Positions 56,496 through 64,000 of a DNA stretch of 64,000 bases are shown in pieces (position 1 is the stretch's first letter; each line of letters starts with the position of its first letter). The translations under genes and the position numbers were made by a program. The DNA is from Streptomyces puniciscabiei. GTDB lineage: Bacteria > Actinomycetota > Actinomycetes > Streptomycetales > Streptomycetaceae. The notes below the pieces were generated by a model. It had not been told where the DNA came from, did no database searches, and worked only from the letters and a program-made list of their open reading frames with translations. The stretch is taken from assembly GCF_006715785.1 (NCBI RefSeq), contig NZ_VFNX01000001.1, positions 930,001 through 994,000 of the forward strand, read 5' to 3'.

Positions 56496-56795
56496 TCAGT
56501 GATGGTTGGCGCTCAGCTTCGCCGTCGCCGCAGCGGTCGCATTGTCCACCTGGCTCTTGAGGCTCGCCGCCTCTTCGGCAAGTGCGTTCAGGGCCCGCCG
56601 TTGGGCGTTGAGGTCCCGAACGAACTGGTCATGGTTCTTTCCCCGCCACGACTGTTGCCCGCAGTCGAAGTACTTGCTGCTTCGGGTGTCGCGATACCAG
56701 TTCAACCAGTGGATTTTGGCCACCAGTTGGTTCAGTGCCCTGCTCAGTTCGTCGGCTGCAGCGAAGTCGTATTTGACCTTCCCCTGTGGTGGCAT
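56496..56795 (-). CDS. WXG100-type small protein with WRG turn
   Basis: This 99-residue helical protein has W50-R51-G52 (QQSWRGKNHDQF) at the midpoint between two long helices, the WXG100 layout. It carries one Cys just before the turn (FDCGQ). It directly precedes the 578-residue protein gene, so the two may form an exported or chaperoned pair. Confidence 0.75.
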   Translation of the reverse strand: MPPQGKVKYDFAAADELSRALNQLVAKIHWLNWYRDTRSSKYFDCGQQSWRGKNHDQFVRDLNAQRRALNALAEEAASLKSQVDNATAAATAKLSANHH

Positions 56796-56952
56796 GGTGA
56801 ACTCCGCACGTCGGACGACCGGTCTTCATTCGGCGAACCCCTCCCGACAGGGCGTGGTCCACATCCGTCAATTTTCCCAGCCACTCCTCGGCCCGTCCTT
56901 GACGGGAGACGCAATGCCCTTGACCTTGCGCGCACAGTGCCCCGGCCCTCCG

Positions 56953-59900
56953 TCACCGCGCCACCTGCACCCCGTCCGCGATGCCGTCGGTGACCAGGTA
57001 GCCGCGGCCCGGGAGAGGGGCGAGGCGGTCGTGCCGGGGCAGGGTGGTGCCGAGCAGGTCCCCGTCGAGGTCGTGGTCCGGGGCGAGCAGGATGCCGCAG
57101 CGGCTGTCACGGGCGCGCTGGGTCCAGTGGCCGTAGGTGCGGCGCAGGGCGTCGGCGCGGCCGGCGGCAACGAGGTGGTGTCCGACCCCGGCCACGGACA
57201 GCCAGCGCTCCAGCACGCCGAGGTCGTCCTCGACCGTCTCGGCGTCGTCGACGAGGAGGAGGGTGGGGCCGGGGTACGGGACCAGGGCCGCCTCGAGGCC
57301 GCTGTAGTCGGTGACGCACATGGTCAGGCAGGGCAACTCACGCAAGGGTGAGCGTCGGGGGGCGAACGCGACCACGGCCGGCGGGTCCGCCGCGGCGGTC
57401 ACCTGGCGTGCGATCGTGCACAGAGCGGTGGAGCGGCCGGAGCGTTGCGGCCCGGCGATCAGCGCGTGTTCCTGTTCGTACAGCCGCAGGGCCGTGCCGC
57501 CGAGGGTGTCCGCGTCCAGACCGACGGGGATGTACCAGGGCTCGGCGGCCACCGCGGCCGGTGCCGCGAGGGCACCGAGAGTGATCTCGGCGGGCAGCGT
57601 GCCGACGCGGGGCGCGGTGGTGGCGGCGCCGGGCCAGCGGGCGGCGCAGGCGGCCACCGCGGTGGCGAGGTCCTCGGCGGGCAGGGCGATCTGGATCACC
57701 TGGCGGGTCGCGGCCACCAGCGCGCGTCCGGGTACGTAGCCGGGGACCGCGCCGCGCGGCACGTCGAAGTAGCCGTACTCGCCGGGATCGGCCATGCGCA
57801 TCAGCAGTTTCTGCTGGGTCAGTGCCGCCCACGCGGACGGCACGGCGCCGGAGCGGTCGGCGGTGACGGCGAAGCGGATGCCGACGGCCGGCCCGTCCGC
57901 GTAGACCCGGGCCAGTTCGTCGATGAGGTTCATCCCGGCGATGTCCTTGTCGAAGTCCGACAGCAGCGCCCCGAGGTTGTCCAGGAGTACCAGCCAGTCC
58001 GGGCCCGATACCCCCTGGCCGGACGCCGCGGCCCCGCGCGTCTTGCGCTCGTCGAGTTCCCGGCGCAGCAGCCGGATGAGGCGGATCTGCCGCTCGCGTT
58101 CGGCCGGCCCGATGTGGGCCCCGGTGTGCGGCAGGCCGACCAGCGGCGCCAGGTCGCCCGCGCCCATGTCGAGGGCGAAGATGTGGCACCGCTGCGGCGG
58201 CTCGGCGCCGGCGGAGGCCAGCGCGAGGGCGGCCAGAGCGGTGGACGTCCCGGAACCGCCGCCGCCGTAGATCAGGACGTTTCCCGCTGCGGGATCCCAG
58301 CCGACCGGGTACTGCCGCTGCCGCTCGGGGTCATCGGCGAGGGCGTACGCGGGAAGGCCGACAGCCTCCGTCTGCAGACCGCGTTCCGCGAGGGGCGGCA
58401 GATCGGCGGCGCGTACGACAGCGGGCAGGGGGTCGGGCCAGGGCCGCCGTGGCTCCGCGAAACCGGCCAGCCCCGCCGCTTCCCCGGCGGCCGCGACCAG
58501 GCGCTGCAGGTCGGTTGCCCCGTCGGTCTGCGCCGTGCCCGGCTCGGCGGCGGGCAGCGCCAGCAGGAAGGGGCCCGCGGTCGCCGGGGCCGTGACGGCT
58601 GTCTCGGGGGTGACGCCGGTGGACAGAGCGGTCTGCACCGGCATGACCTCACGAGCGCTGAGCCGGTAGAAGGCGCGGCCCCACTGCCGGCTGCCGATCG
58701 CGGCGGCGGCCGGGTTGTCGATGACGTCCTGCGAGTCGCCGGTGGATTCCAGCCGGAGCGCGATGCGCAGCTTGACGTTGTTCTTGATCGCGTCGTTGAC
58801 GGAGCCGGCGGGCCGCTGCGTCGCCATGATCAGGTGCACACCCAGACTGCGCCCGCGCTGGGCGATGCCGACGAGGGCGTCCACGAAGTCCGGGAGCGCC
58901 TTGACCAGCGTGGCGAACTCGTCGATGACCACGGCCAGCCGCGGCATCGGCTCCAGTTCTGTCCGCCCGGTGTCGCGCAGCCGCTGGTAGTCGCGTATGT
59001 GGCTCAGGCCCGTCTCACGCAGCAACCGTTCGCGGTGGTGCAGTTCGGCCTCCAGGCAGCGCAGGGCGCGTTCGCTGAGCTGTTCGTCGAGGTCGGTGAC
59101 CAGGCCGACGGTGTGCGGGAGGGCGGCGCATTCGTCCAGCGCGCCGCCGCCCTTGTAGTCGATCAACGCGAAGGTGAGGTGCTCCGGGTCCGCGTCGACC
59201 GCCATGCTCGCGATGAGCGTGCGCAGCAGTTCACTCTTGCCGGAACCGGTCGTCCCGGCGATGAGCGCGTGCGGACCGTCGTCATCGAGGTCGATGGTGA
59301 ACAGGTCGCGTTCCGTGACGCCCAGCACGGCCCGGACCCGGAGCTCGGGCACCCGCTTCTTCCAGTGGCCGGCCACCGCGGCGCCGTCCACGCTCACCAG
59401 GTCCAGCAGGGGGAGCAGGGAGACCCGGTCGGGCAGTCCGGCGCCCTCGATCCGCAGTTCCGGGTCCTCGAAACGGGCCAGCGCCCGCGCGGTCTCCCGC
59501 GCTTCGGCCAACGGCACGCCGTCCAGCAGCACCCGCTCCACGGTGACGCCCAGGGCCACGTCACGGACCTGCCCGATGCCCTCGGGCGAGGCGGTGACCA
59601 CGGAGGTGCACAGCGCGGGCAGGCGGGTGGTCAGCACCAGCGCCCCGCAGCGTACGGAGGTGCCCGCGATCAGGTCCCGCAGCCGGTTGGGGCGGCCCTC
59701 CAGCAAGGTGGCGCCGTCCACGACCACGAGCAGCACCGGGCCTGTGGTCGGCCGGCCGGCCGCGGCCTGTGCGGGCGGCCCCGCGGCGAGCAGGTGCTGG
59801 GCCAGCGTGTCGGCCTGCTCCGGACCGACCGCCACGAGCCGTGTCGTCCCGGATCGCAAGTCGGCTCCGTGCGGCAGCCACTTGGTCCAGTCCCAGTCGG

Positions 59901-61188
59901 CGAGCCGGTCGGCGTCGGTGAACACGGCGACCGTGACGTCCGCGGGCCCGCTGCCCACCACGGCCTGGCACAGCAGGGACCGGGCGACGGCCAGGCACGC
60001 CTTCCGGTTGCCCTCGAAGCCCACGGCCTCACCCGCCGAGACACCCACCACCACGGGCACCTGCGGCAGTACGGACCTGCGCGCGAGTACGGCCGCGGGT
60101 TCCGGTGCCGGCTCGGTGGAGCCCTGCTCCAACGGCGGGTCCCAGGGCAGGTCAGCCGTCCCGGCCACGAGCTGGAGGAAGTCGTCCGCGGCCGGACGCC
60201 GCTCCCACAGCGCGGTCCCTGGGGCAGTCGCCCGGTAGAGCACCTCGGCCGGATCGGGGTGGGCCGCGCGGCGCGACCGTACCTCTTCGGTGTGCCGGCG
60301 CTCCACCACCGTCTCGAACTCCGCCAGCCGGGCGGCGTACTCACGGCTCCCCCGGCGCAGCGCGGACCTGCCGCGCAGGCGTTCCTCGGCGAAGTTGGCC
60401 AGGAACATCAGCGGGGTGAGCGCCGCGATGGCCGCATAGCGCGGATCGCCGGTCAGCACCACGGTCGCGGCGGCCATGGCCAGCGGGCCGAGCAGGGCCG
60501 CAAGGCTGAAGGGAGCCTTGTGGGTGCCCGCCGGCGGCGCGGGGACGGCGATCGGCACCGAGCCGGCCGGACGCCCGCCCCTCGGCGGGCGGTTGAACGG
60601 CAGCGACCCACCGGGCCCGGCCTCGCGGACGGCGTTGATCCGCTGCACCGGACCGAGCCGGTCGGCGGGCAGCACCCGGACAAGCAGTTCACCGCCGAGC
60701 GACACCAGGTCGTCGGCATGGACGGGGACCGCATCGCGGATCCTCACGCCGTCGACGTCCGTGCCGTTCGCCGAGCCGAGGTCGGTGACGGTGACCCGGC
60801 CGTCGGGCAGGACATCGAAGGCGGCATGGAGCCGTGACACGCCCGTGGCCACAACACGGATGTCCGCTTCCGCTCCACGCCCGACGATCGTGCGGCCCGC
60901 CGCCAGCGGGAGACTACGGCCCGCCTCCAGGCCTCCCACCAGCCGCAGGACGACCACCGGCTTCCGTAGTCCACCGACCACGGGCCCCCGGGCACCGGCC
61001 ACCCGCGACCCGTGCACGAGACCGGACTCGTTCACCACCGTCTCGGGGGGCATCACCCGGCCGTCGACGGCAAGCACCTGTCCTGGCATTCCCACGGCCG
61101 AGGCCAGATCGGCGAGGGTGGCGTCCGGGCGGCCGAAGCGCACCTCCACGTCCCACTCGCGTCCACCGTCGACACAGACGATCCGCAC
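56953..61188 (-). CDS. type VII secretion ATPase EccC/EssC with N-terminal FHA domain
   Basis: This 1411-residue FtsK/SpoIIIE-family motor begins at GTG 61186-61188 (AGGAGG about ten bases upstream). Residues 1-75 are a ubiquitin-like/FHA-type start and 98-170 a canonical FHA domain (TIVGRGAEADI, GVSRLHAAF, DLGSANGTDVDG). Two membrane helices lie at 228-263. The first ATPase domain is intact (GTTGSGKSE with K651; VVIDEF at 753-758). The second has T981 in GGGGSGTST and the third R1252 in GPQRSGRST in place of the Walker lysine. FHA plus three ATPase domains is the Firmicutes-like EssC layout. It powers export of WXG100 proteins. Confidence 0.92.
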   Translation of the reverse strand: MRIVCVDGGREWDVEVRFGRPDATLADLASAVGMPGQVLAVDGRVMPPETVVNESGLVHGSRVAGARGPVVGGLRKPVVVLRLVGGLEAGRSLPLAAGRTIVGRGAEADIRVVATGVSRLHAAFDVLPDGRVTVTDLGSANGTDVDGVRIRDAVPVHADDLVSLGGELLVRVLPADRLGPVQRINAVREAGPGGSLPFNRPPRGGRPAGSVPIAVPAPPAGTHKAPFSLAALLGPLAMAAATVVLTGDPRYAAIAALTPLMFLANFAEERLRGRSALRRGSREYAARLAEFETVVERRHTEEVRSRRAAHPDPAEVLYRATAPGTALWERRPAADDFLQLVAGTADLPWDPPLEQGSTEPAPEPAAVLARRSVLPQVPVVVGVSAGEAVGFEGNRKACLAVARSLLCQAVVGSGPADVTVAVFTDADRLADWDWTKWLPHGADLRSGTTRLVAVGPEQADTLAQHLLAAGPPAQAAAGRPTTGPVLLVVVDGATLLEGRPNRLRDLIAGTSVRCGALVLTTRLPALCTSVVTASPEGIGQVRDVALGVTVERVLLDGVPLAEARETARALARFEDPELRIEGAGLPDRVSLLPLLDLVSVDGAAVAGHWKKRVPELRVRAVLGVTERDLFTIDLDDDGPHALIAGTTGSGKSELLRTLIASMAVDADPEHLTFALIDYKGGGALDECAALPHTVGLVTDLDEQLSERALRCLEAELHHRERLLRETGLSHIRDYQRLRDTGRTELEPMPRLAVVIDEFATLVKALPDFVDALVGIAQRGRSLGVHLIMATQRPAGSVNDAIKNNVKLRIALRLESTGDSQDVIDNPAAAAIGSRQWGRAFYRLSAREVMPVQTALSTGVTPETAVTAPATAGPFLLALPAAEPGTAQTDGATDLQRLVAAAGEAAGLAGFAEPRRPWPDPLPAVVRAADLPPLAERGLQTEAVGLPAYALADDPERQRQYPVGWDPAAGNVLIYGGGGSGTSTALAALALASAGAEPPQRCHIFALDMGAGDLAPLVGLPHTGAHIGPAERERQIRLIRLLRRELDERKTRGAAASGQGVSGPDWLVLLDNLGALLSDFDKDIAGMNLIDELARVYADGPAVGIRFAVTADRSGAVPSAWAALTQQKLLMRMADPGEYGYFDVPRGAVPGYVPGRALVAATRQVIQIALPAEDLATAVAACAARWPGAATTAPRVGTLPAEITLGALAAPAAVAAEPWYIPVGLDADTLGGTALRLYEQEHALIAGPQRSGRSTALCTIARQVTAAADPPAVVAFAPRRSPLRELPCLTMCVTDYSGLEAALVPYPGPTLLLVDDAETVEDDLGVLERWLSVAGVGHHLVAAGRADALRRTYGHWTQRARDSRCGILLAPDHDLDGDLLGTTLPRHDRLAPLPGRGYLVTDGIADGVQVAR

Positions 61189-61616
61189 CGCGCGCCGCCT
61201 CCTCAGCGGTCCAGAAGGAGGCGTCCAGTCTTCCGCTGCTCGCGAGGGAGGGCGTCGGCACCGCGTGCAAACCCGTTGACCGAGCACGCAACAACCGGTC
61301 GACACCTGCCGGCAGGGCGGTGCACGGCGCGAGCCCGCCCACTCCTCCGGCCGGTACACCAGGCTGTGCGCGCTTCTGTTCCCCGTGGCCGTCATGTTGC
61401 TGCTCGGGCGGCAGGTCAGCTGCTGGAGCGGCTGCGGGATGCCCGGCGCAGCGCTCCCGCCACCGGGCCGCCCCGGGCGCGTCCGGGCGAAACCCGGGCG
61501 CGATTCGTACGGGCCGACCCGGTGGGCCGGTGATGAAGCTGGACACCAGGAACTCGTGGCCGGGTTTCACCTCGTGCGCATCGGCGTCCGACCCCGTACG
61601 CCTGCCGGGCTGGTGC
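61189..61616. other. 428-bp gap upstream of the type VII ATPase
   Basis: No frame here has a supported start or family pattern. Reading frames upstream of the ATPase GTG remain open for about 200 bases but give low-complexity sequence. The region probably holds the promoter of the secretion cassette. Confidence 0.45.
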
Positions 61617-63302
61617 TCAGGCGTCGATGATGACGGGGATGATGAGGGGCTTGCGGCGGTAGGTGCGGAACGCCCAGTTCGCCACGGCGCGGGCGAGGAG
61701 TTGTTCGAGTTGGCGCGCGTCCCCGACGCCTTCCTCGGCTGCGGTGGCCAGGGTCTTCTCGATGACGGGGATGACCGGCTCGAAGGTGGCGTCGTCGTGG
61801 ACGAAGCCCCGGGCCAGGAAGTCGGGGGCCTCGGCAAGGGCGCCGGTGTCCGCGTCGACGATCGCCACCACCGTGACCACGCCTTCGGCTGCGAGGGTGA
61901 GGCGGTCCTTGAGGGAAGCTTCGGTGGCGCCGCCGACTTCCATGCCGTCCACGTAGACGTTGCCTGCGGGGACCTTGCCGGTGATGGACGCGCGCCCGTC
62001 GACCAGGTCGACGACGACGCCGTCCTCGGCGATGACGACCCGGTCGGGGTCGACACCGGTACGGATGGCGAGGTCGGCGTTGGCCCGCAGGTGGCGCCAT
62101 TCGCCGTGCACGGGCATGACGTTGCGGGGCTTGACGATGTTGTAGCAGTAGACGAGTTCACCGGCGCTGGCGTGCCCGGAGACGTGCACCTTGGCGTTGC
62201 CCTTGTGGACCACGTGGGCGCCCCACCGGGTGAGTCCGTTGATCACCCGGTAGATGGCGTTCTCGTTGCCGGGGATGAGGGAGCTGGCGAGCAGGACGGT
62301 GTCGCCCTCGCCGATACGGATCATGTGGTCGCGGTTGGCCATCCGTGACAGCGCGGCCATCGGTTCGCCCTGGGAGCCGGTGCACACCAGAGTGATCTTG
62401 TGGTCCGGGAGCTTCTCCAGCTCCTTCGTGCTCACGACCAGACCGGAGGGGACCTTCAGATAGCCCAGGTCACGGGCGATGCCCATGTTGCGGACCATCG
62501 ACCGGCCGACGAAGGCGACCTTACGCCCGTGCTGGTGGGCGGCGTCCAGGACCTGCTGGATGCGGTGCACGTGGCTGGCGAAGCTGGAGACGATGACCCG
62601 GCGCGGCGCGGTGCGCATCACCTGCTCGATCGCCGGGTTCAGCTCCCGCTCGGAGGTGGTGAAGCCGGGTACTTCGGCGTTGGTGGAGTCGGTGAGGAAC
62701 AGGTCCACGCCCTCCTCGCCGAGGCGGGCGAAGGCGCGCAGATCGGTGATGCGGTCGTCGAGAGGGAACTGGTCCATCTTGAAGTCGCCGGTGTGCAGCA
62801 CCATCCCGGCCCGGGTGCGGATCGCGACCGCGAGGCTGTCGGGGATGGAGTGGTTGACCGCCACGAACTCGCAGTCGAAGGGCCCGAAGCCACGCCGCTC
62901 GCCCTCCCGCACCCGCACCGTGCGCGGCCGGATGCCGTGTTCCTTGAGTTTGGCCTCCAGGAACGCCAGCGTCAGCTTGGAGCCGACGACGGGAATGTCT
63001 GACCGCTCGCGCAGCAGGTACGGCACGCCGCCGATGTGGTCCTCGTGGCCGTGGGTGAGGACCACGGCCACGATGTCGTCCAGCCGGTCCCGGATCGAGG
63101 TGAAGTCCGGCAGGATCACGTCCACGCCGGGCTGGGTCTCCTCGGGGAACAGCACACCGCAGTCGACGATGAGCAGCTTGCCGGCGTGCTCGAAGACGGT
63201 CATGTTGCGGCCGATCTCACCCAGGCCGCCCAGGGCGATGACCCGCAGCCCTCCTTCGGGAAGGGGCGGCGCGGCTTTCAGCTCGGGGTGCGGATGACTC
63301 AT
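61617..63302 (-). CDS. rnj: ribonuclease J paralogue
   Basis: This 561-residue beta-CASP metallo-beta-lactamase has HGHEDH at 84-89, the DFKMDQ segment, SDSTNAE-like TDSTNAEVPGF, FASHVHRIQQVLDAA, the phosphate-binding HVSGHAS and PVHGEWRHL. RNase J is a dual 5'-exo/endoribonuclease. It matches the main Streptomyces RNase J throughout the core but diverges at the ends, so it may be a second copy. The ATG at 63300-63302 has only a close AGGG before it; an ATG at 63341 would add 13 residues. It sits upstream of the type VII cassette, on the same strand. Confidence 0.9.
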   Translation of the reverse strand: MSHPHPELKAAPPLPEGGLRVIALGGLGEIGRNMTVFEHAGKLLIVDCGVLFPEETQPGVDVILPDFTSIRDRLDDIVAVVLTHGHEDHIGGVPYLLRERSDIPVVGSKLTLAFLEAKLKEHGIRPRTVRVREGERRGFGPFDCEFVAVNHSIPDSLAVAIRTRAGMVLHTGDFKMDQFPLDDRITDLRAFARLGEEGVDLFLTDSTNAEVPGFTTSERELNPAIEQVMRTAPRRVIVSSFASHVHRIQQVLDAAHQHGRKVAFVGRSMVRNMGIARDLGYLKVPSGLVVSTKELEKLPDHKITLVCTGSQGEPMAALSRMANRDHMIRIGEGDTVLLASSLIPGNENAIYRVINGLTRWGAHVVHKGNAKVHVSGHASAGELVYCYNIVKPRNVMPVHGEWRHLRANADLAIRTGVDPDRVVIAEDGVVVDLVDGRASITGKVPAGNVYVDGMEVGGATEASLKDRLTLAAEGVVTVVAIVDADTGALAEAPDFLARGFVHDDATFEPVIPVIEKTLATAAEEGVGDARQLEQLLARAVANWAFRTYRRKPLIIPVIIDA

Positions 63303-63635
63303 ACCCTGACGGTACCCGGAGAGCGGGGCAGGGTGATCCATTACCTGTTCGATCTCTTCCTCCCGACGGGGTCGGCACCGCGGCCTTGGACGTCATGGAG
63401 TCGAGTGGGCAGCGCGCCTTCACGGAGGCCGTGATCGCCGACCAGCCGAGGGACGGCGGGCACCCGGGGCGAGATCGGGCGCACTTCTCCATGACGAACC
63501 CGTCCTCTCGGCAAGGACCGACTGACCGACACGTCCCACCACCGTCCCAGTCGTGCCAGGATTCGTTCGATCACAGGTCACTGCTCGAACGTCCCGAATG
63601 AATTCGGATGCTTGCGTGTGCCGGCTCGGCCGGAG
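63303..63635. other. 333-bp gap without a recognisable gene
   Basis: Between the RNase J start and the stop of the next gene I see only low-complexity frames. The A/T-richer part near 63560-63620 could hold a promoter or terminator, but no clear consensus or hairpin was found. Confidence 0.4.
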
Positions 63636-64000
63636 TCAGACACTCGTCCATGCTTCGATGAAGGCGTTACGTCCGGCCGCATCGGGCGACTTGTGGCCCG
63701 CGTGAAGAACGCGCCAGGCGGTGATTTCCAGGTCCCGGAGCCACAGTTCGCCGATGACCTGCGTTCTGAGATCAGGAAGGTGGTCGGACTCGGCGAGCGC
63801 CTGGCCGATCACCTCTGCGGCCGCAACCCGCTGGGGAGGCGTCATCTCGTCTACGGCCGAGAGGATCTGTCCGGCCAGACCGGTTCCCTCTCCGGCCAGC
63901 GAACGCAGCACCAGGTCCTTGATATTGGTCGGCAGCAGGTAGGCGGTGCCCGAGGATCTCCACAGGTTCGACCAAAAGGGTTCTCCCGCGTCGGTGGGGG
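63636..64000 (-). CDS. C-terminal part of an unidentified protein (5' end outside window)
   Basis: A frame stopping at 63636-63638 stays open to the right edge, giving at least 121 residues. A GTG at 63911 could be read as a start, but coding upstream of it (FWSNLWRSSGTAYLLPTNIK) looks protein-like, so the gene probably begins beyond the window. The visible part is helical and acidic, with EMTPPQRVAAAEVIGQALAE and RDLEITAWRVLHAGHKSPD. I do not recognise the family. Confidence 0.6.
   Translation of the reverse strand, partial: PTDAGEPFWSNLWRSSGTAYLLPTNIKDLVLRSLAGEGTGLAGQILSAVDEMTPPQRVAAAEVIGQALAESDHLPDLRTQVIGELWLRDLEITAWRVLHAGHKSPDAAGRNAFIEAWTSV

Noticed and set aside
61189..61395. N-terminal extension of the type VII ATPase to an ATG at 61395
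   Set aside because: The extra 69 residues are Arg/Pro/Cys-rich and unlike any EssC/EccC start, whereas GTG 61188 has an AGGAGG site and opens directly into the ubiquitin-like/FHA region.

Overview
The window is very G+C-rich, densely coded actinobacterial DNA. Its gene content points to Streptomyces: methylmalonyl-CoA mutase with MeaB, an arginine deiminase cluster, a SepF paralogue, an F420-type luciferase-like oxidoreductase, XRE/DUF2690 regulators and a K15-type DD-peptidase. No rRNA, tRNA, CRISPR array or replication origin was recognised.

Layout. Positions 1-3697 hold the end of an unknown gene, a small membrane protein, and an aromatic-CoA pair (salicylyl-CoA 5-hydroxylase fused to an old-yellow-enzyme domain, plus an enoyl-CoA hydratase). 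Positions 3994-8271 hold an RsbW-like ATPase and the arginine deiminase group (permease, ornithine carbamoyltransferase, arginine deiminase). Diverging from the latter are an SPFH protein and an unusual NAD-kinase-like protein (8414-10505); the shared control region carries two matching palindromes. Positions 10517-14523 encode the Pnkp-Hen1 RNA repair pair. Then come a membrane protein, a secreted DD-peptidase, an LLM oxidoreductase, small Streptomyces proteins, a RecF-like ATPase coupled to a MazG-like pyrophosphohydrolase, a SepF paralogue, a multi-pass membrane protein and a yceI/marR pair under four operator-like palindromes. Positions 24578-29573 are mutA-mutB-meaB.

Positions 29570-36507 are the most unusual part: a four-gene, translationally coupled cassette on the minus strand encoding a Trypco1-type small protein, a trypsin-like protease with a VMAP-C-type C-terminus, a MoxR-type AAA+ ATPase and a 1101-residue vWA protein. 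These are the parts of the vWA-MoxR 'ternary conflict systems' of multicellular bacteria. The vWA protein ends in a zinc-ribbon-like segment followed by an S1-KH-KH module resembling transcription factor NusA, which suggests an RNA-directed sensor or effector.

Positions 36642-47514 hold a decayed MFS transporter gene, the complete potassium locus kdpFABC-ED with an extra 27-residue membrane peptide in front, and a KimA-like potassium transporter. Direct repeats lie upstream of both potassium loci. Positions 47726-52536 contain a membrane protein, two XRE-DUF2690 membrane regulators flanking a secreted peptidoglycan-binding protein, a 173-bp MITE-like element, and an AraC-type regulator. Positions 52579-61188 form a reduced type VII secretion cassette: FHA-FtsK ATPase, two WXG100 proteins, a 578-residue unknown protein, and a Ser/Thr kinase with an extracellular peptidoglycan-binding domain. 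An RNase J paralogue and the 3' end of a truncated gene close the window.
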